Assembly (NCBI RefSeq): GCF_023218075.1
Contig: NZ_JALPTB010000003.1
Span: forward strand, 153,566-217,565
Length of the DNA: 64,000 nt
DNA from: Rhodococcus sp. HM1
GTDB lineage: Bacteria; Actinomycetota; Actinomycetes; Mycobacteriales; Mycobacteriaceae
Reading direction: 5' to 3'
The notes under the pieces: generated by a model
What the model was told of the DNA's origin: nothing
Seen by the model: the letters and a program-made list of their open reading frames with translations, nothing else
The model's database searches: none
Made by a program: the position numbers and the translations under genes
Shown here: positions 35,780 through 45,373 of the stretch, piece after piece
Layout: each line of letters opens with the position of its first letter
Position numbering within the stretch: position 1 is the stretch's first letter

Positions 35780-36703
35780 ATGCGAATCGGATTGACAGGC
35801 GGCGCCACGTCGACCGACAAGGTGGTCCGGCAGGCGCAGCAGGCGGAAGCGGACGGATTCGCGTCGCTGTGGTTCGCCAGTGGTGTGCTCGGCGATCCGC
35901 TGGCCGCGATGGCGGTCGCGGGGCGGGCCACGACCGCCATCGAACTGGGTACGGCAGTGCTGCAGACCTACCCGTGCCACCCGCTGCTGCAGGCCAATCG
36001 GGTGGCCGCGACCGCCGAGGCGATGGGACGCCCCGGCCTCACCCTCGGGCTCGGCCCGTCGCACGAATCCTCGGTCCGCGACGTCTACGGCCTGTCCTAC
36101 GACCGGCCCGGCACGAACATCGAGGAGTACGTGGGCATCGTCACGGCCCTGCTCCGCGGTGACGACGTCGACGTGCGGGGCACCGAGTGGACGACGCGCA
36201 GCGCTGGGCGCATGACCCCGGTCGCGCATCCGGTGCCTGTGCTGCTGTCGGCCATGTCGCCACGCATGCTGCGGGTCGCGGGCAGCCACGCCGACGGCAC
36301 GATCCTGTGGATGGCGTCGGCGCCGGTGATCGAGTCCCGGATCGTGCCCGCCCTGCACGCCGCGGCGCAGCAGGCGGGACGGCCCGCGCCGCGTGTCGTC
36401 GCCGGATTGCCGGTCGCGGTCCACGACGACGTGGCGCAGGCCCGGATCGCCTGCGCCGGGACCGCCGGTTCCTACGCCGCGGTGCCCGCCTACCGCCGCG
36501 TCCTCGAGGCCGCAGGCGCATCGCAGCCTGCCGATGTCGCGGTCGTCGGGGACGAGATGTCGGTGCGGGCTCAGTTGCGGTCGCTGGTCGCCGCCGGCGT
36601 GACCGACGTGTGGGCGGCGCCGTTCCCGGTCGGGGACGATCCGCGCGCGTCGTTGCGGCGCACCCGGGACCTGCTGCGGGAACTGGCAGCCGAGCCGGAC
36701 TGA
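35780..36703 (+). CDS. LLM-class flavin/F420-dependent oxidoreductase
   Basis: A 307-residue luciferase-like TIM-barrel protein. It begins RIGLTGGATSTDKVV and includes FASLWFAS, LGTAVLQTYPCHPL and LGLGPSHESSV, typical of actinobacterial F420-dependent oxidoreductases (TIGR03564-type). The substrate is unknown. AAAGGA lies six bases before the ATG. It is divergent from the MobA-MoeA gene and is followed 19 bases later by dedA. Confidence 0.85.
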   Translation: MRIGLTGGATSTDKVVRQAQQAEADGFASLWFASGVLGDPLAAMAVAGRATTAIELGTAVLQTYPCHPLLQANRVAATAEAMGRPGLTLGLGPSHESSVRDVYGLSYDRPGTNIEEYVGIVTALLRGDDVDVRGTEWTTRSAGRMTPVAHPVPVLLSAMSPRMLRVAGSHADGTILWMASAPVIESRIVPALHAAAQQAGRPAPRVVAGLPVAVHDDVAQARIACAGTAGSYAAVPAYRRVLEAAGASQPADVAVVGDEMSVRAQLRSLVAAGVTDVWAAPFPVGDDPRASLRRTRDLLRELAAEPD

Positions 36704-36722
36704 CCGGCCTGCCTAGGGTGGA

Positions 36723-37400
36723 GTGGTGAGCCCGATCGTCATCGCCGCCGTACCGCCCGGACCGAACGTTCCCACCGACGGGCTTGCAGGATGGGTGTTG
36801 TCGCTGATGGATCGGCTCGGCGGTCTCGGCGCAGGCCTGGCGATCGCGCTCGAGAACTTCTTCCCGCCGCTGCCCAGTGAGGTGATCCTGCCGCTCGCGG
36901 GATTCGCGGCCGGACTCGGCAGTTTCACGCTGGCGTCGGCGCTGATCTGGACGACCCTCGGGTCCCTGCTCGGCGCGCTGGGCCTCTACGCGCTTGGACG
37001 CGTGGTCGGGGAGGAGCGGATCCGCCGGATGGTGGACCGGATGCCGCTGGTCGACGTCGCCGATCTCGACCGGACGGTGGACTGGTTCCACCGGCACGGC
37101 GGCAAGTCGGTGTTCTTCGGGCGCATGATCCCGCTGTTCCGCAGCCTCGTGTCGATTCCCGCCGGGGTCACCCGGATGCCGGTGTGGCGGTTCGCGGTCC
37201 TCACCACCGCCGGCAGCGCGATCTGGAACGCGGTGTTCGTGCTGGCCGGGTTTGAACTGGGACAGAACTGGTCGCGGATCCAGCCGTACGCGGCGGGCTT
37301 CCAGCGCATCGTGATCGTGGTGGCCGTCGTCGCGGTCGCCGTCCTCGTCGTCCGACGGGTGCGGCGCCGACGGGCGCGGAGTCGCAGCACCGATGGGTGA
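36723..37400 (+). CDS. DedA/SNARE-associated membrane protein
   Basis: A 225-residue polytopic membrane protein. The DedA signature is seen in ENFFPPLPSEVILPLAG, and FGRMIPLFRSLVSIPAGVTRMP holds the conserved Arg and Pro residues. DedA proteins help recycle undecaprenyl phosphate or other lipids across the membrane and affect antibiotic and pH tolerance. Two adjacent GTG codons (36723, 36726) can start it. The C-terminus is strongly basic. Confidence 0.88.
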   Translation: MVSPIVIAAVPPGPNVPTDGLAGWVLSLMDRLGGLGAGLAIALENFFPPLPSEVILPLAGFAAGLGSFTLASALIWTTLGSLLGALGLYALGRVVGEERIRRMVDRMPLVDVADLDRTVDWFHRHGGKSVFFGRMIPLFRSLVSIPAGVTRMPVWRFAVLTTAGSAIWNAVFVLAGFELGQNWSRIQPYAAGFQRIVIVVAVVAVAVLVVRRVRRRRARSRSTDG

Positions 37401-37406
37401 ACGGGC

Positions 37407-37703
37407 TCAGAACCGGTGCCGGGCCGCCGCGAGATCGACCCGGTCCCCGCGGATCGGTGTGCCTTCGAGGGCGAGCCGCGCGAGTTGACGGTGAGCCAGG
37501 TGCTGGGCGGGTTTCCCGGACGCCGGCAGCACCCGGTGCCACGGCAGGTCGGCGCTGTCGGTGCGCATGATCCACCCCACGGTGCGCGGGCTCGACAGGC
37601 CCGCGGCGTCGGCGATGTCGCCGTACGTCGCGACCCGGCCCGCGGGAATTGACGCGACCAGTTCCCGGACCCGTTCGATCTGGGCGTCGGTGGTCGCGGC
37701 CAT
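37407..37703 (-). CDS. Alkyltransferase-like protein (ATL, MGMT fold without active Cys)
   Basis: A 98-residue protein of the MGMT DNA-binding domain. The motif that is PCHRV in active methyltransferases reads PWHRV here, so the alkyl-accepting Cys is replaced by Trp. The helix-turn-helix (TYGDIADAAGLSSPRTVGWIM) remains. ATL proteins flag O6-alkylguanine for nucleotide excision repair. The start abuts the upstream esterase stop (TAGATG), so the two are co-transcribed. It corresponds to Rv3204. Confidence 0.88.
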   Translation of the reverse strand: MAATTDAQIERVRELVASIPAGRVATYGDIADAAGLSSPRTVGWIMRTDSADLPWHRVLPASGKPAQHLAHRQLARLALEGTPIRGDRVDLAAARHRF

Positions 37704-38501
37704 CTACAGCATCCTGCGCATCAGGGCCGCGGTCTCCTCGGGCCGTGCCTGGTCGATCATGTGGTCGCAGTCCATCTCGAGTTCGGTGAGATTCGCGCCG
37801 AGACGCTCGGCGAGCGCGGCGCGGAATTCGTCGGTGACGTACGGCGGCTGGACCTTCGCCGCACGCACCACGGTCGTCGGGAGGTGCGCGGGCGGGAGCA
37901 CGAAGTCGCGGGCCAGTTCGCTCCAGGACGTCACCAGCGCCGGCACGAACAGGCGCCAGTTCACCCGCCCGGACTCCAGCTCGACGAGATGTTCCGCGAT
38001 CTCGGCGTCGAGCAGTTCCTCGGCGACGTCACCCCACGAGCCGTGCACCTTCTCGGAACGGGCTTCCGCGGCGTCGGTGTAGTCGGGGTACCGGACCGTG
38101 AGATCCGCGATCTCCTGCATGCGGTCGGGCGGCAGGCCGATCGCCGGATCCAGCAGCAGCAGCCCGCGCACCCGCTCGGGCGCGGTGGCCGCGAGATGCA
38201 CCGCGAGGGCCCCGCCGAACGAATGCCCGACGACGAGCACCGGTCCGGTGGTGTGCGCGTCGAGCACCCCGAGCAGGTCCTGTACGTGCGTCTCGAAGTT
38301 CCACGGCGGCGTCCACGGCGACCGGCCGTGCCCGCGCAGATCCGGCGCGGCGAACCGGGCCTCCGGTAGATACCGGGTTGCGATGTTCTCCCACCGGCGG
38401 CCGTGCCCGGTCAACCCGTGCAGGGCCAGGATCTGCGGGCCGTCCGCAGGTCCGAACAGGTGGGTGTGCAGAGGTGACGGAGGCGTGTTCACGCCGATCA
38501 C
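37704..38501 (-). CDS. Alpha/beta hydrolase, LipV-like
   Basis: A 265-residue serine hydrolase. GHSFGG is the nucleophile elbow, HGLTGHGRRW forms the oxyanion region, and CDHMI near the C-terminus holds the catalytic His. M. tuberculosis LipV (Rv3203) at the same place is a lipase/esterase. GTG at 38501 or GTG at 38492 may start it. The divergent 101-base spacer to adnA contains the direct repeat CTGTCCGAG twice, 12 bases apart. Confidence 0.85.
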   Translation of the reverse strand: MIGVNTPPSPLHTHLFGPADGPQILALHGLTGHGRRWENIATRYLPEARFAAPDLRGHGRSPWTPPWNFETHVQDLLGVLDAHTTGPVLVVGHSFGGALAVHLAATAPERVRGLLLLDPAIGLPPDRMQEIADLTVRYPDYTDAAEARSEKVHGSWGDVAEELLDAEIAEHLVELESGRVNWRLFVPALVTSWSELARDFVLPPAHLPTTVVRAAKVQPPYVTDEFRAALAERLGANLTELEMDCDHMIDQARPEETAALMRRML

Positions 38502-38602
38502 TATCGCAGTCCGCTCGTGGCCGTGCTGTCCGAGAGGCTGTCCGAGTGCCGGGCCGGGGTCGTGCGGGTTCCGTGTCGGACCCTTCTGATGGGATATCGG
38601 AC

Positions 38603-41600
38603 ATGACCGACGCCGACACCCGTACGCTCGACCGGCCGCGCCGTCCGGCCGCGCGGCTGGTGCAGCGACCGGACACGGCGCCCCCGCGCCGCGAATGGCC
38701 CGAGGACGTGCGGAAGGTGTTCGCGGATGCCCCGCCGTTGCCGCGCTGGCGCCCCTGGCAGATTCTCGGCGGCCCCGGCACCGGCAAGACGTCGCTGCTC
38801 GTCGACCTGGCGGTCTCCCGGATCGCGGCCGGGGCCGAACCGGAATCGGTGCTGGTGCTCACCCATTCGCGCCGCGCCGCGACCGCGGTGCGCGAGGAGA
38901 TCACCGCGGGCCTGCTGCGCGAGGGGACCGTCACCGGTGCCCGCGCCACCCGGGAGCCGCTTGTCCGGACCGTGCACTCCTACGCCTTCGCGGTGCTGCG
39001 GCTGCAGGCGTCGCGGCACGGCAATCCGCCGCCACGGCTGATCACCGGTGCCGAGCAGGACGCGGTGCTGCGCGAGCTGCTGCGCGGCGACATCGACGAC
39101 GGCGCCGGCATGTGGCCCGAGCGGCTGCGGCCCGCGCTCGGGATGACCGGCTTCGCGGTCGAGCTGCGCGACCTGATGCTGCGTGCCAACGAACGCGGTC
39201 TCGGACCGGAGGACCTCGTCGCGCTCGGCGAGGAACGCGACCGGCCCGAATGGGTCGCGGCGGGCCTGTTCGCGGCACGCTACGAGCAGGTGATGCTGCT
39301 GCGCGGCGCGGTCGGTCTCGAAGCCCCCGAGGCCACCGCACCGGCCCTCGACGCCGCCGAACTCGTCGGCGCCGCCCTCGCCGCGTTCGCCACCGATCCG
39401 GATCTGCTGGCGTCCGAGCGCAGCCGCATCCGGCACCTGCTCGTCGACGACGCCCAGCACCTGGATCCGCAGTCGGCACAGTTGATCAAGGCCATCGGCG
39501 TCGGCACCCGCACCGCCACCGTGGCGGGCGATCCCGACCAGATGGTGTTCACCTTCCGCGGCGCGGACAGCAGGTTCCTCACCGAACTCGCCGAGGCGGA
39601 TCCCGAGCGGCGCATCGTCCTCGCCACCAACCATCGCGCGGCCGCCGACATCGCTGCGGTCAGCGATTCGATCGCGCGGCGGCTGCCGGGCCTGCAGCCG
39701 CATCGCGGGGCCGCCGCGGTCGCCGGTGAAGCCGAAGCCGGTCGGGTCCGGGTGCGGGTGTTGTCGACGCAGGCGAAGGAGGCGGCCCTGATCGCCGACA
39801 CCCTGCGCCGCGCACACCTCATCGACGAGGTGCCCTGGTCGCGCATGGCCATCGTGGTGCGCTCGGTGCCGCGGGTCCTCGCGCCGCTGCGCCGCGCCCT
39901 GCTCGCGGCGGGCGTCCCCATGACGACCGCGGCCTCCGAACTGCCGCTGGCCCGTCAGCACAGCGTCGCCGGCCTGCTGCTGGTGCTGCGGGCGCTGTCG
40001 GGCCGGCGGTTCGGCGGCGAGGAAGCACTGGCGTTGCTGTCCGGTCCCGTCGGCGGTGCCGAACCGGTGACCCTGCGGCGACTGCGCCGGGGTCTGCGGC
40101 GCGTCGAGCTCGCCGCCGGGGGAGACCGCGACTCCGCGGAACTGCTGCGCGCGCTGCTCGTCGACGGGGAGGACGCCGAGACCACCGCGCACCTGATGCG
40201 CGGTCTCACCGACGTCGAAGCGGCGCCGCTGAAGGGCGCGCTCGCGGTGCTCGGCAAGGCCCGCGCCGCGATGAATCGTGGTGGCGGTGTCGAGGACGTT
40301 CTCTGGGAGGCGTGGCAGGCCACCGGCCTCGAACGCCGTTGGGCGGCGGCGTCCGCGCGCGGTGGACCGGCCGGGGCGCAGGCCGACCGGGATCTCGACG
40401 GGATCGTCGCGCTGTTCGACGCCGCCGCCGACTACGTCGACCGGCTGCCGCGCGCCCACATCGCCGGTTTCGTCGACTACCTCAGCGAGCAGGAGATCCC
40501 GGGCACGGTCCGCAACCGCGCCACCGCCGAATCCGAAGCGGTCACGGTGGTCAGCGCGCACTCCGCGGTCGGCCGCGAATGGGACGTCGTCGCGGTCGCC
40601 GGAGTCCAGGAAGGCCTGTGGCCGAGCCTGCGTGCGCGCGGCACCCTGCTCGGGATCGAGGCGCTCCTCGACGCGGTCTCCGGGGTCGACGGGGGAGCCG
40701 ACGGCACTACCCGGCTGTCGCGGACCGCGCCGCTGCTCGCCGACGAGCGCCGGTTGTTCCTCGTCGCGTGCAGCCGCGCCCGCCGTCAGCTGCTTGTCAC
40801 CGCCGTCGACGCGACGTCCGCGGATACGGACCTGGTGCGGTCGCGGTTCGTCGACGAACTGCTCGGCCGGGACGGTGACGACACGGACACCGACGACGAG
40901 GCGCTCGAACCGGACGGTCTGCCCGACGAGGCCCGGATCCGGGTGCTCGCGTTGCCGGCGCTCGTCGCCGAACTGCGCAGCGTGGTGTGCGATCCGGTGG
41001 TCGCCGCGCACGACCCGGAACGGCAACGACGGGCCGCGGCACAACTGGCCCGGCTCGCCCGGGCGGGGGTGCGCGGCGCGCATCCGGATCGTTGGTACGG
41101 CACCGCCGACCCCAGTACCGACCGGCCGCTGTGGGATCCCGAAACCGAGGCGGTTCCGCTGTCCCCGTCCACGATCGAGCAGCTCACGACGTGTCCGCTG
41201 CGGTGGATGTTCGAACGGCACGGCGGCACCGACGGCCAGAACAGCCACGCGGTCGCGGGAACGCTCGTGCACACCCTGGTGCAGGCGCTCGCCGGACGGA
41301 TCCCACCCGACCAGGTGGACCGCGCCCTCGAACGTGCCTGGGACTCGGTCGATCTCGGTTCCCAGTGGTACGCACGCCGCGAGCTGGAGCGGACCCGCAC
41401 GATGCTCGACACGTTCACGACGTGGCTGCGCGGCACCCGCGACGAGCTGACCGAGGTCGGCGTCGAGGTCGGGGTCGACGGCATCCTCGAACCGCCGTCC
41501 GACGACCTACCCCGGGTCCGGCTCCGCGGCCGCATCGACCGCCTCGAACGCGACCCGGACGGACGGCCCGTCGTCGTCGACGTCAAGACCGCCAAGAACC

Positions 41601-41935
41601 CGGTGACCAAGGACGCCGCCCGCGACCACGCGCAGCTCGCCGCCTATCAGGTCGCGGCCGCGGCCGGGGCGATCGAGGGGCAGCCGGCGTCCGAACCCGG
41701 CGGCGCGCGGCTGGTGTTCGTGGCCAAGCCGCACAACAAGGAGGGGGCCACCCAGCGGGTGCAGCCACCGCTGGACGCGGAGGGGCTCGAGCGCTGGCGA
41801 ACGGTGATCCACGAGGCCGCGGCGGCCACCCGCGGCCCGCAGTTCCTCGCGCAGGTCAACGAGGGATGCCGGCACTGCCCGGTGATGTCGAGCTGCCCCG
41901 CGCACGACGAAGGCAGGCAGGTGACCGGCGGATGA
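38603..41935 (+). CDS. adnA: AdnA subunit of the AdnAB helicase-nuclease
   Basis: A 1110-residue UvrD-like motor with a C-terminal nuclease. GGPGTGKTS is motif I, but motif II reads LLVDDAQHLD in place of the usual DEYQD. The nuclease has GRIDRL, VVVDVKT and QLAAYQ. Cysteines in TTCPLRW and CRHCPVMSSC fit the AddB-type four-Cys iron-sulfur staple around the nuclease. AdnAB resects double-strand breaks in actinobacteria. I chose the ATG at 38603; a GTG 30 bases upstream is possible. The stop overlaps adnB as ATGA. Confidence 0.92.
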   Translation: MTDADTRTLDRPRRPAARLVQRPDTAPPRREWPEDVRKVFADAPPLPRWRPWQILGGPGTGKTSLLVDLAVSRIAAGAEPESVLVLTHSRRAATAVREEITAGLLREGTVTGARATREPLVRTVHSYAFAVLRLQASRHGNPPPRLITGAEQDAVLRELLRGDIDDGAGMWPERLRPALGMTGFAVELRDLMLRANERGLGPEDLVALGEERDRPEWVAAGLFAARYEQVMLLRGAVGLEAPEATAPALDAAELVGAALAAFATDPDLLASERSRIRHLLVDDAQHLDPQSAQLIKAIGVGTRTATVAGDPDQMVFTFRGADSRFLTELAEADPERRIVLATNHRAAADIAAVSDSIARRLPGLQPHRGAAAVAGEAEAGRVRVRVLSTQAKEAALIADTLRRAHLIDEVPWSRMAIVVRSVPRVLAPLRRALLAAGVPMTTAASELPLARQHSVAGLLLVLRALSGRRFGGEEALALLSGPVGGAEPVTLRRLRRGLRRVELAAGGDRDSAELLRALLVDGEDAETTAHLMRGLTDVEAAPLKGALAVLGKARAAMNRGGGVEDVLWEAWQATGLERRWAAASARGGPAGAQADRDLDGIVALFDAAADYVDRLPRAHIAGFVDYLSEQEIPGTVRNRATAESEAVTVVSAHSAVGREWDVVAVAGVQEGLWPSLRARGTLLGIEALLDAVSGVDGGADGTTRLSRTAPLLADERRLFLVACSRARRQLLVTAVDATSADTDLVRSRFVDELLGRDGDDTDTDDEALEPDGLPDEARIRVLALPALVAELRSVVCDPVVAAHDPERQRRAAAQLARLARAGVRGAHPDRWYGTADPSTDRPLWDPETEAVPLSPSTIEQLTTCPLRWMFERHGGTDGQNSHAVAGTLVHTLVQALAGRIPPDQVDRALERAWDSVDLGSQWYARRELERTRTMLDTFTTWLRGTRDELTEVGVEVGVDGILEPPSDDLPRVRLRGRIDRLERDPDGRPVVVDVKTAKNPVTKDAARDHAQLAAYQVAAAAGAIEGQPASEPGGARLVFVAKPHNKEGATQRVQPPLDAEGLERWRTVIHEAAAATRGPQFLAQVNEGCRHCPVMSSCPAHDEGRQVTGG

Positions 41936-44900
41936 GCACGCCTCGGGATCTGCGGGGGCGCACCGTCGGGGCGGTCGAACTGGCCGCCGCGGTGGGGCAG
42001 AAGTTCCCGCCCACCGACGAGCAGGTCGCGGTCATCGAAGCGCACCGCGGGCCGACCCTCGTGGTCGCGGGAGCCGGTGCCGGCAAGACCGAAACGATGG
42101 CTGCGCGCGTGGTGTGGCTGGTCGCGAACGGATTCGTCGCCCCCGAACAGGTGCTGGGACTGACGTTCACCCGCAAGGCGGCCCAGCAGCTGACCACCCG
42201 CATCCGCACGCGCCTCGCGAAACTCGCCGGCTCGCGGCTGGTGCGCGACCTGGACCCCAGCGGTGAGCTGCGCAGCCGCATTCTCGGTAGCGAACCGGAG
42301 GTGAGCACCTACCACGCGTACGCGGGACGCCTGCTCGGGGAGCACGGGTTGCTGTTGCCGATCGAGCCGTCGGCGACGCTTCTGTCGGAAACCGAGCTGT
42401 GGCAGATGGCGTATCGGGTCGTCAGCGCGTGGGACGGTGACCTCGACACCGACCGCAACCCCGCGGCCGTCACCGAGGCCGTGCTCGCGCTGTCCGGTCA
42501 GCTCGCCGAGCACCTCGTCGAACCCGACGACCTGCGTGAGGCCCACACCGAGCTCGACAAGCTGATCCACACGTTGCCGGCGGGGCCGGGGCAGCGCGGT
42601 GGACCGTCGAAGGCGTTGCTCGGCTACCTCGAGACCCAGCACGACCGGATCGCGTTGCTGCCCCTGGTGCAGCGGCTTGCGGAGACGCTGCGGCGTGAGG
42701 GCGCACTCGATTTCGGCAGCCAGATGTCGCTCGCGGCGAGGGTCGCGCAGGACCACCCGGAGGTGGGCCGCACCGAACGCGAACGATTCCGGGTGGTGCT
42801 GCTCGACGAGTACCAGGACACCGGGCACGCCCAGCGAATCCTGTTGTCGTCGTTGTTCGGTGGCGGCCAGGATCCGGATCTCGCCGTGACCGCGGTCGGC
42901 GATCCCATGCAGTCCATCTACGGTTGGCGCGGTGCCTCCGCCGCCAACCTGCCGCGGTTCACCGCCGACTTCCCGGTGCAGGGACGGCCCGCGCCGATCC
43001 TCGAACTGCTCACCAGCTGGCGCAATCCCGCGGAAGCGCTGGCCCTGGCCAACCACGTGACCGAACCGCTGCGATACGGCGGCGTCGAGGTCAGCACGCT
43101 GCGCCCGCGGCCGGGCGCCGACCCCGGTGACGTGCGGCTGGCGCTGCATCCCGACATCGAGACCGAACGGAACTGGATCGCCGACCGGATCGCCGCCGAA
43201 TACACCGCGGACGGTCGCGACAAGCCGCCGACCGCTGCCGTGCTGGTCCGTCGCAACGCCGATGCCGCGCCCATCGCGGAGGCGCTGCGGGCCCGGGGGC
43301 TTCCCGTCGAGGTCGTCGGCCTCGGGGGTCTGCTGCACACCCCGGAGGTCGCCGACGTCATCGCGATGCTGCGGCTGGCGGCCGACCCGATGGCCGGCAG
43401 CTCCGCGGTGCGGGTGCTGACCGGTGCCCGCTGGCAGCTCGGTGCCGCCGACCTGACGGCGCTGTGGCAGCGGGCCCGAGAGCTGGCGATCGGCGGTCGG
43501 TACGCGGTGACCGGGGCGGTCGACGACACCGCGGCCCTCGACGACGCACTCGACGCCGCTCTTCCCGGCGAGCAGGCCGAACAGGCCGGGCTCGCCGACG
43601 CGATCTCCGATCCCGGTGCAGCGCAGAACTATTCGGAGTTCGGGTATGCCCGCATCACCGCGCTCGCGAAGGAACTGGCGTCGCTGCGCGAACGGCTCGG
43701 GCAGCCGCTGACCGAACTGGTCGCCGAGGTCGAACGGGTATTGGGCATCGGTATCGAAGCGCAGGCCCGTGTCGACACCCGCGGCAGCGTCACCGGGCGC
43801 GAGCACCTCGACGCGTTCGCCGACGTCGTCGCCGGATACGCCGGACGTGGCAACGCCACGCTTCCCGGGCTGCTCGCCTATCTCGCCGCCGCCGAACAGA
43901 TCGAGCAGGGCCTCGCACCCGGTGAGGTGGAGGTCGACCCGAACTGCGTGCAGGTTCTCACGGTGCATTCGGCCAAGGGCCTCGAATGGGAGGTCGTCGC
44001 CGTGCCGCACGTCAGCGCCGGGGTCTTCCCGTCGTCGACCGCGGCGGCGACGTGGCTCGGCTCGGTCACGGAACTACCGCCGCAGTTGCGCGGCGACCGC
44101 TCCGAGATCTTCGCGGACGGCACTGCGACGGAGGGGGTCCCGCAACTCCACCTCGACGAGGTCTACGACCGCAAGGTCCTCGAGAACACGATCTCCGCGC
44201 ACAAGGACGCGCTCAAGCAGCGCAAGCTCGACGAGGACCGCCGCCTGTTCTATGTCGCGCTGACCCGCACCGAACGGGCCCTGTTCGTCTCGGGCCACCA
44301 CTGGGCCGAGTCCGGAAGCGAACCGAAGGGCCCGTCGCCGTTCCTGACCGAACTCCACGACCTCGTGGAGGCGCAGCCGGACCTCGGGGTGATCGAGACC
44401 TGGGCGCCCGCACCGGAAGCCGGCACCGAGAACCCGCTGACCGCGACCCCGCGCACGGCACCGTGGCCGCGCGACCCGCTCGGTGCCCGCCGGGCCGACG
44501 TCGAACGCGGGGCGGCGCTGGTCCTCGCGGCGCTCGACGCACCCGAACCGCCACCCCCGGCGAGCTTCGAGGACGATCCCGACGAGTGGGCCGCCGACGT
44601 CGACGCGTTGCTCGCCGAACGGGAACGCCGCGCCGAGAGCGCCGCCGAGGTGGTGCTGCCCGCGCAGATGTCGGTCAGTCAGCTCGTCGACCTCGCCACC
44701 GACCCGGACGCCCTCGCGGCCCGGCTGCGGCGGCCGCTGCCGTTCCGTCCCAACCCGCTGGCCCGCCGCGGCACCGCCTTCCACGCGTGGCTCGAGCGTC
44801 GGTACGGCGCGACGCGGTTGCTCGATCTCGACGAACTGCCCGGCGCCGACGACGAGGACGGCGACGAAACCGACTTCGACCGGTTGCAGGAGGCGTTCCT

Positions 44901-45333
44901 GCGGTCGCCGTGGGCGCAGCGCAGCCCGGTCGAGGTGGAGGTGCCGTTCGAGACGTCGATCGGCGGCACCGTGATCCGCGGCCGCATCGACGCGGTGTTC
45001 GAGGATCCCGACGGCGGCTGGACCGTCATCGACTGGAAGACCGGTGCCGAGCCGACCGACGAGAAGCTGAAGTCGGTGGCGATGCAGCTCGCCGCCTACC
45101 GGCTCGCGTGGGCGCAGCTCATGGCCGCCCGTACCGCGCGGCACACCGGCCGGCCCGCCGAGCTGCCGCTCGAGCGGGTGCGGGCCGCGTTCCACTACGT
45201 GCGCACCGGCCGCACGGTCGCGCCGGCCGATCTGCCGGGCGCCGGGGAGCTCGAGCAGCTGATCCGCTCGGCCGGGGCGGTCGGTGAACCGGATCCGCCA
45301 CTCGAAGACGAAGTACCGCAAGAGCTTTCGTAG
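41932..45333 (+). CDS. adnB: AdnB subunit of the AdnAB helicase-nuclease
   Basis: A 1133-residue UvrD-family helicase-nuclease and the main motor of AdnAB. Motif I is GAGAGKTE, II is LDEYQDT, III is GDPMQSIYGWRG, and VI lies in VALTRTERAL. The C-terminal RecB-like nuclease has GRIDAVF, TVIDWKTG and QLAAYRLAW. A charged acidic linker (about 860-900) separates motor and nuclease. The four-base overlap with adnA suggests equal production of both subunits. Confidence 0.93.
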   Translation: MSTPRDLRGRTVGAVELAAAVGQKFPPTDEQVAVIEAHRGPTLVVAGAGAGKTETMAARVVWLVANGFVAPEQVLGLTFTRKAAQQLTTRIRTRLAKLAGSRLVRDLDPSGELRSRILGSEPEVSTYHAYAGRLLGEHGLLLPIEPSATLLSETELWQMAYRVVSAWDGDLDTDRNPAAVTEAVLALSGQLAEHLVEPDDLREAHTELDKLIHTLPAGPGQRGGPSKALLGYLETQHDRIALLPLVQRLAETLRREGALDFGSQMSLAARVAQDHPEVGRTERERFRVVLLDEYQDTGHAQRILLSSLFGGGQDPDLAVTAVGDPMQSIYGWRGASAANLPRFTADFPVQGRPAPILELLTSWRNPAEALALANHVTEPLRYGGVEVSTLRPRPGADPGDVRLALHPDIETERNWIADRIAAEYTADGRDKPPTAAVLVRRNADAAPIAEALRARGLPVEVVGLGGLLHTPEVADVIAMLRLAADPMAGSSAVRVLTGARWQLGAADLTALWQRARELAIGGRYAVTGAVDDTAALDDALDAALPGEQAEQAGLADAISDPGAAQNYSEFGYARITALAKELASLRERLGQPLTELVAEVERVLGIGIEAQARVDTRGSVTGREHLDAFADVVAGYAGRGNATLPGLLAYLAAAEQIEQGLAPGEVEVDPNCVQVLTVHSAKGLEWEVVAVPHVSAGVFPSSTAAATWLGSVTELPPQLRGDRSEIFADGTATEGVPQLHLDEVYDRKVLENTISAHKDALKQRKLDEDRRLFYVALTRTERALFVSGHHWAESGSEPKGPSPFLTELHDLVEAQPDLGVIETWAPAPEAGTENPLTATPRTAPWPRDPLGARRADVERGAALVLAALDAPEPPPPASFEDDPDEWAADVDALLAERERRAESAAEVVLPAQMSVSQLVDLATDPDALAARLRRPLPFRPNPLARRGTAFHAWLERRYGATRLLDLDELPGADDEDGDETDFDRLQEAFLRSPWAQRSPVEVEVPFETSIGGTVIRGRIDAVFEDPDGGWTVIDWKTGAEPTDEKLKSVAMQLAAYRLAWAQLMAARTARHTGRPAELPLERVRAAFHYVRTGRTVAPADLPGAGELEQLIRSAGAVGEPDPPLEDEVPQELS

Positions 45334-45373
45334 CAGGGTCCGCTTCCGCCCGTGCCGGCCGGCATTGTCGGGC

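Noticed and set aside
38501..44010. Long minus-strand open frames opposite adnA and adnB
   Set aside because: They are low-complexity, rich in Arg, Gly and Asp, have no ribosome sites, and oppose conserved genes.
45119..45345. C-terminal extension of the acetyltransferase antisense to adnB
   Set aside because: It is read-through after loss of the natural stop and resembles no protein. It is treated as outside the pseudogene.
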